This document shows positions 59,648-64,000 of a stretch of DNA of 64,000 nucleotides, piece after piece. The stretch lies in the NCBI GenBank assembly GCA_038025085.1, contig CM076143.1, positions 51,592,501 to 51,656,500 of the forward strand, in the 5' to 3' direction. The stretch is from Tetragonia tetragonoides. Taxonomy: Eukaryota; Streptophyta; Magnoliopsida; Caryophyllales; Aizoaceae. A program made the translations under genes and the position numbers. The stretch's first letter is position 1. The number at the start of each line of letters is the position of its first letter. The notes under the pieces are model-generated. The model was not told the origin of the DNA and ran no database searches. It saw only the letters and a list, made by a program, of their open reading frames with translations.

Positions 59648-60012
59648 TGTTGGGAGATATGGACGTTCCCAAAATCTAATAGGCAATGAATAAATACTAA
59701 TACAGAAGAAAGATAAACACCAACAAGGAATACTCAAAAGTTATATATTCTCTCTAAAACAAGAGTACAAAATTGTCTCTCAAGATTGACCTAATTCTTG
59801 AGGATTACACAATTTATTTAGAGTGTATTAAACTCTCTCTTCTCTCTTTTCTTCTATATCTTTACATCACAGGGATTTCCCCTTTTTTTTATATAGGGAA
59901 GTCTTCCTATATTTAGTTCTGTGATTGAAAGACAATGAAGGAAAACCTTTTATTAAAAGGCTTTTCTATTTTACTGTTTGATAAATCCCACAAAAATGGG
60001 ATTACCACAACA
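59648..60012 (-). repeat. 5' LTR of the Copia element
   Basis: 365 bp, followed on the element's strand by the primer-binding site. It differs from the 3' LTR by four substitutions (C/T, A/T, G/A, C/T) and the 13-bp gap. Confidence 0.95.
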
Positions 60013-60017
60013 CTAAT

Positions 60018-61957
60018 AACAAGTGAAAGGATAAAAGCATGTTGATGTTTACCCCTAGTTGAGAAAACCCCACGTCACTTTATGTTCCATAAAGTAAAGC
60101 AGAAATGGCGAAAGAAGGAATCCACTTCATCCCAAACCACCATTATCATCAAATCTCCAGCTACACTACAAAGGCTAAGCCAACAGAGGAATCTTCACAC
60201 ATTCCTCACTATAGGGAGGAGAGAGAAAATTAAGGGGGTGTTTGGGTGGCGGGGAAGGGCGAGTAGGGAGTTGGCAGCAATAAGGGCGGCGGGGGCTGAA
60301 GCTTTTAAGGGATTAAGGTCTATACATAAGTTTTAAGTGGGGGTAATTTGGGAAATGCAACTAAAATTGAATGGAATAAACCCTGCTGAAATGCCCAATC
60401 AGAATGCCTAAAATTTCAAAATGATTCGACTTTTTCACCGCCGGCCGATTCACCGGTTTGAATGGTCGAGTTAAATTTATTAAAGATTAAATTGTCGTTG
60501 TAGCTATATAAGAGACTTAAGTGGCAAAGATCAGTCGTTAAAAATATCATCTGATAATGCGGTCTTGTGAGAAATGGTCTTATGTATATCTCTTTAGAGG
60601 ATATAGTTCATTTGAGTTGGTTATTCCAAAAGGAGTTCAACTTGAGTTTAAAAAACCCAAGACAAATAGACACCCAATTTTAAGATACGCTTTGCTAATG
60701 TTTCTAACCCAAAAAAAGCTTACAAGGATTGGCTATTCTAAATATCTATGAGCTTCTCAATACTAGCAATACGCATGTTTCTCCTACGGAGGAATTTCGC
60801 TTCATGTTCTAGAGTGAGGATCCTTTAAAGTACTTCCCTCCAATATCCGCTTTAATAAACCATTATCATCATACCACATCAGTTACCCATTTCAATAGAT
60901 ATCCAACACTAATTCTTTTTTCCTTTTCTTTTTTGGTTTTTGTGAGTTACTACACCAAGTATTTCACCATTATACTTAGAGGATCCACACTTCATGTTCT
61001 AGGCTTCTTCACAGGATGTTAATTAATTTATTTATTATTTTTTTTATAAAGAAAGGATAATTACATTAGGGCTCTTGGCCAAACCTCAACCCTTATACTA
61101 TAACACCCAAATCTGAAATGACCCAACAAAGGTGGATGTAAGGATAAAAAAATGTTTATACTTAGCTCCCTTTATCGTTGCCAATTTTTATTACACAAAG
61201 TTTGAGATGACACAATATAAGTCTAGTAGTAAAACCGGTGAATTTGCTATTAGCACAGAAATAATATTTTGGTGGGTAACAAACTAACAAATACTAAGCA
61301 TCGTCAGATAGTATTTCAAAAGAAAATTTATTCTAGCCAATAATCAAATGCACTTTATGGACAATACCCAAATCTAAAAAACTATCAACAAATGTAATTG
61401 AATAATGTAGTTGCAAATAACACTGAAGAAATAATAATATTACTACTTTGTGTCTATTTGTTTATAGTTTTTTGATTGAATGACAAATGTTTTTGCAATT
61501 TTTAGTTGGACAAAATTAGACATTTCGCCCAGCTTCCATTTTCCCACACAATTCAAACCCCCCCCCCCCCCAACCACCACCTCTACCTTCCCATTTTTAG
61601 CTTCACAAAAACACCAAGCACAAGCCTCACTGGAGACCCCTGCTTCTTGATGCTCAAAGGAACTTTTTGGCTTCTTAGACCGAGAGTGGGTTTGTGAGGG
61701 AATATGAAGGAGAAATTGAAGCTCTTAATAGGCCAGACCGAACACCCCATAAATTGCACATCAGGTGTCGTTGAACAATAATCTGTGTAAGCTAATCAAT
61801 ACAGCAAGCAACTCAAACATTATGTACAGTAATAGCAATCCAGACTTCCAGATACACGTCATAAGATCAAACGCTGGTTACCCTCTTGGAGTTTTGCACA
61901 AACAAAAGATTCGAAATTAACAAGCCTCCATAGACCCATATATGAGAAAAGAAGACC
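60018..61957. other. Intergenic DNA 3' of PSMD9
   Basis: No gene recognised on either strand. A C-run lies at 61559-61571. Short frames at 60082-60336, 60557-60751 and 61506-61697 have no family resemblance or splice partners. The end of this stretch holds the PSMD9 3' UTR. Confidence 0.4.
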
Positions 61958-63521
61958 TCATAGAACTCGGAAGTGGCATCTGCACAATAACCGCATTAAA
62001 ATAAGTTGACAGCAGGGAAAAGAACCATAATAGTTGACAGATAGCAACACAATTAGTATAAAGTCCATGATTCCGTCGAGTTTGGGAAAAAATTTGACGC
62101 AGGGAATGCTGCTAATTTTTCGCAACTTGAATGAGCATTCTATGTGCTCTGTGTCTATCACCATGTAAACTAAACATATGTTACTTTTGATTATGAATGC
62201 AAACCGAATTGAAGACTAAGACCAGTGTCAAATTTCCTTCTACAGAAAGCCAAACAGAAATGTGAACACAGTTATAACGTAGGTGAGTGCTATGTCCTTT
62301 TGGTCAATGTTTAAAACTCGATAGGAAGCTGAAAAGAGTTTCTCCACTAGTTAATGGTGAGGTTGTGTACATCAGAACCTCTTTAGACCCCCCTTAGAGG
62401 CTTAGACCCAACCCTCGGCAGAATCCCTTCAGGGTGGTGGTTGTTTGTAGCCTTGTAGGTCATGGAAAAAGGTCAGCCTAGTGATTAAAGGGTCAATTAG
62501 TTTATTAAACTCTAAAAATAGGGTCTATTGTAACACAAAAACTTGTTTAAGACGGTTTTATCATAACTTTTGGTAAGACGAGGGTCACTTTTTAGTGAAA
62601 CAAGAATCACGACTTATAATAAGTGACCCATATAACATTACAAAAACTTCTATAAGACGGTCTTTTAGTAATTTTTGGTGAGACATGAGTCACTTTTCAA
62701 AGAAATAAGGGTCACTGCTCACCAAAAGTGACCCCTACAATTCTAAATAGTGACCCCATTTTTCTAGTGAGTTGATCTCATACAAGACTTGTTGTTTTAA
62801 CATTGTAATATTGTAACAATTTTTTTATTTATAACTTGTAAAAAAAAGTATAAAACATACACAAAAACTTGTTTAAGACGGTCCTTTTGTAACTTTTGGT
62901 GAGACGTGGGTTACTTTCAATAAAACAAGGGTCACTGCTTACCATAAGTGACCCCTACATTACCCCGACATTTCTAAAAAGTGACCCCAATTTTTTATGA
63001 GTTGGTTCCACACAAACTTAAATTTTAAAATTTTAAAACAAAAATTTTTAAAAACTTTTAAAATAGGAAAATCCAAACCGGTTCAACTCAGCATTTTAGA
63101 AGCTTACCACTTCACAATTAATCTTACATAATTCTAACATGAAACACAAATCAGTTCATAATCAAGGTAGAAGAGTACATAAAACATACCCCAGCAAACC
63201 TCTACCTTCCCATGCTCTTGGAGTAACAGATAAGCTCATAAGAGCACCCTGCCTCATAGCTACCACAATTACTGCAGAACCCTCATTTGCCTGAACTTCA
63301 GAGGCAAGCCTTGACAGCAAACTATCTCCAGACTCCACATTTCCAAACTTCACTATCTGATCACCAAGCTGCAAACCATCTTCTGCAGCAGGAGATGCCT
63401 CAGCTATTTCATCAACCATTGCAAACGGTATTTTGACGGTTGCATCCATATCAACAGCAGCTTTCCTTGTGTGAACATGCTCAAGTGATGCAGATGCACA
63501 ACCATCAAATGGGGTGAACAT
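61958..63521 (-). CDS. PSMD9: 26S proteasome non-ATPase regulatory subunit 9 (partial)
   Basis: The last two exons on the minus strand: one from about 63521 (acceptor uncertain, 63500-63535) to 63190, and 61979-61958 with the stop. The first holds the PDZ domain, KIPFAMVDEIAEASPAAEDG, LQLGDQIVKFGNVESGD, and TPRAWEGRGLLG; the splice after GG joins it to A TGC CAC.. giving the usual ending GCHFRVL. The final exon is only 22 bases and was found from the conserved tail. PSMD9/p27 is a chaperone for assembly of the proteasome base (binds Rpt subunits) and is not in the mature 26S. The coiled-coil N-terminal exon lies beyond the right edge. Confidence 0.9.
62535..62975. repeat. Three diverged copies of an AAGACGG/TGACCC repeat in the PSMD9 intron
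   Basis: Copies start near 62536, 62641 and 62861. Each has ACAAAAACTT, a TAAGACGG box, a TTTTGGT(A/G)AGAC box, GGGTCAC-like and AAGTGACCC. The GGGTCAC and GTGACCC boxes are complementary, so each copy can fold. Probably a MITE or low-copy satellite. Confidence 0.65.
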
Positions 63522-63539
63522 CTGACTTTCAGTCTCTTT

Positions 63540-64000
63540 CCAGTTTAAATCAATAGAGGAGTGTCAGTTGAAGGAAACTGGAAAGGTCCATTACTCACAA
63601 TATAAGCAATCGAAGGAAACACAACCTCAAGATCCACGAAAAGCTTTTGGATACAAACAGAGCACGCACCAGCAGAATCCCTCTCAAGCAACCATTTCTT
63701 CTCTTAAAAACTATGTTCATGCAATCTACAATAAAGGTAGCATTTTGAGAAAAGGTTTGGACTTTAATGTCATTCTGTACCTTCTTTAAAAATGGAATCA
63801 TTTCCTCCCACCCCCCAAACCCAACAAAGAAAAAGGGAATCACAACTCTGGAGCCTAAGAGCAGCAACACAGAGTAGTGTATAAATCATCATCTTGTCTT
63901 CATACATCCTCCCATAGTTTACCGTCAAAAAATGCTAAGGAAACCAAAATTTCCACAAGAATATTATCGTATTCAAAATAGTATAAATCATCATCTTGTC
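63540..64000. other. PSMD9 intron continuing past the window edge
   Basis: No coding exon found. The 19-mer TATAAATCATCATCTTGTC occurs at 63881-63899 and again at 63982-64000, about 100 bp apart. Confidence 0.4.

Larger units (their letters stand above)
55165..60012 (-). mobile_element. Ty1/copia LTR retrotransposon
   Basis: Full structure: 5-bp target duplication CTAAT (55160-55164, 60013-60017); LTRs 55165-55542 and 59648-60012, each TGTTGG..CCACAACA; polypurine tract 55543-55560; primer-binding site 59631-59644 (TGGTATCAGAGCTA, tRNA-iMet). The LTRs differ by four substitutions and one 13-bp indel, so the insertion is recent. The Gag-Pol gene has one stop and one altered active-site residue. 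It lies in the spacer between the permease and PSMD9 genes. Confidence 0.97.

Overview
The window is nuclear DNA of a flowering plant, most likely a eudicot. Every protein gene but one is interrupted by introns with plant-like GT/AG borders, the intergenic DNA is AT-rich, and there are Copia, L1-type LINE, hAT, Harbinger-like and MITE insertions. I cannot name the species.

Layout, left to right. (1) A complete nine-exon GDPDL/SHV3-like cell-wall gene (301-3430, +). (2) About 6.8 kb without a gene, holding microsatellites, a probable MITE and a duplicated noncoding module. (3) An eight-exon gene (13676-10251, -) for a membrane-anchored protein that keeps the purple acid phosphatase layout but has lost every metal-binding motif. 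(4) A repeat block, then a tRNA-Thr(AGT) gene whose 3' half and terminator are duplicated. (5) A single-coding-exon CAF1 deadenylase (16108-16929, +). (6) A hAT-type nonautonomous element with a perfect 8-bp target duplication. (7) A 12-kb FIP1[V]/FIPS5 polyadenylation-factor gene (20845-32995, +); its 4.6-kb second intron has collected LINE and SINE insertions. (8) A small three-exon COA6 gene (38672-38136, -). (9) A segmental duplication separated by an LTR remnant. (10) A CIPK protein kinase (44271-45841, +) cut by one in-frame TAG. (11) A nine-exon reticulon (51148-47090, -). (12) A purine permease (53068-51953, -). (13) A young Ty1/copia element (55165-60012, -) with a 5-bp target duplication. 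(14) The last exons of PSMD9, the 26S proteasome assembly factor (minus strand, running off the right edge).

From memory of the Arabidopsis map, GDPDL, FIPS5, COA6, reticulon and PSMD9 occur in the same order near At5g58050 to At5g57950. The window therefore looks like an old conserved block into which CAF1, CIPK, the permease and many transposons are interspersed. The genes are mostly unrelated in function: cell wall, mRNA 3'-end processing and deadenylation, ER shape, mitochondrial copper-protein assembly, calcium signalling and proteasome assembly. No operon-like logic is expected. The points most worth follow-up are the degenerate phosphatase, the truncated CIPK and the target-primed insertions in FIPS5 intron 2.
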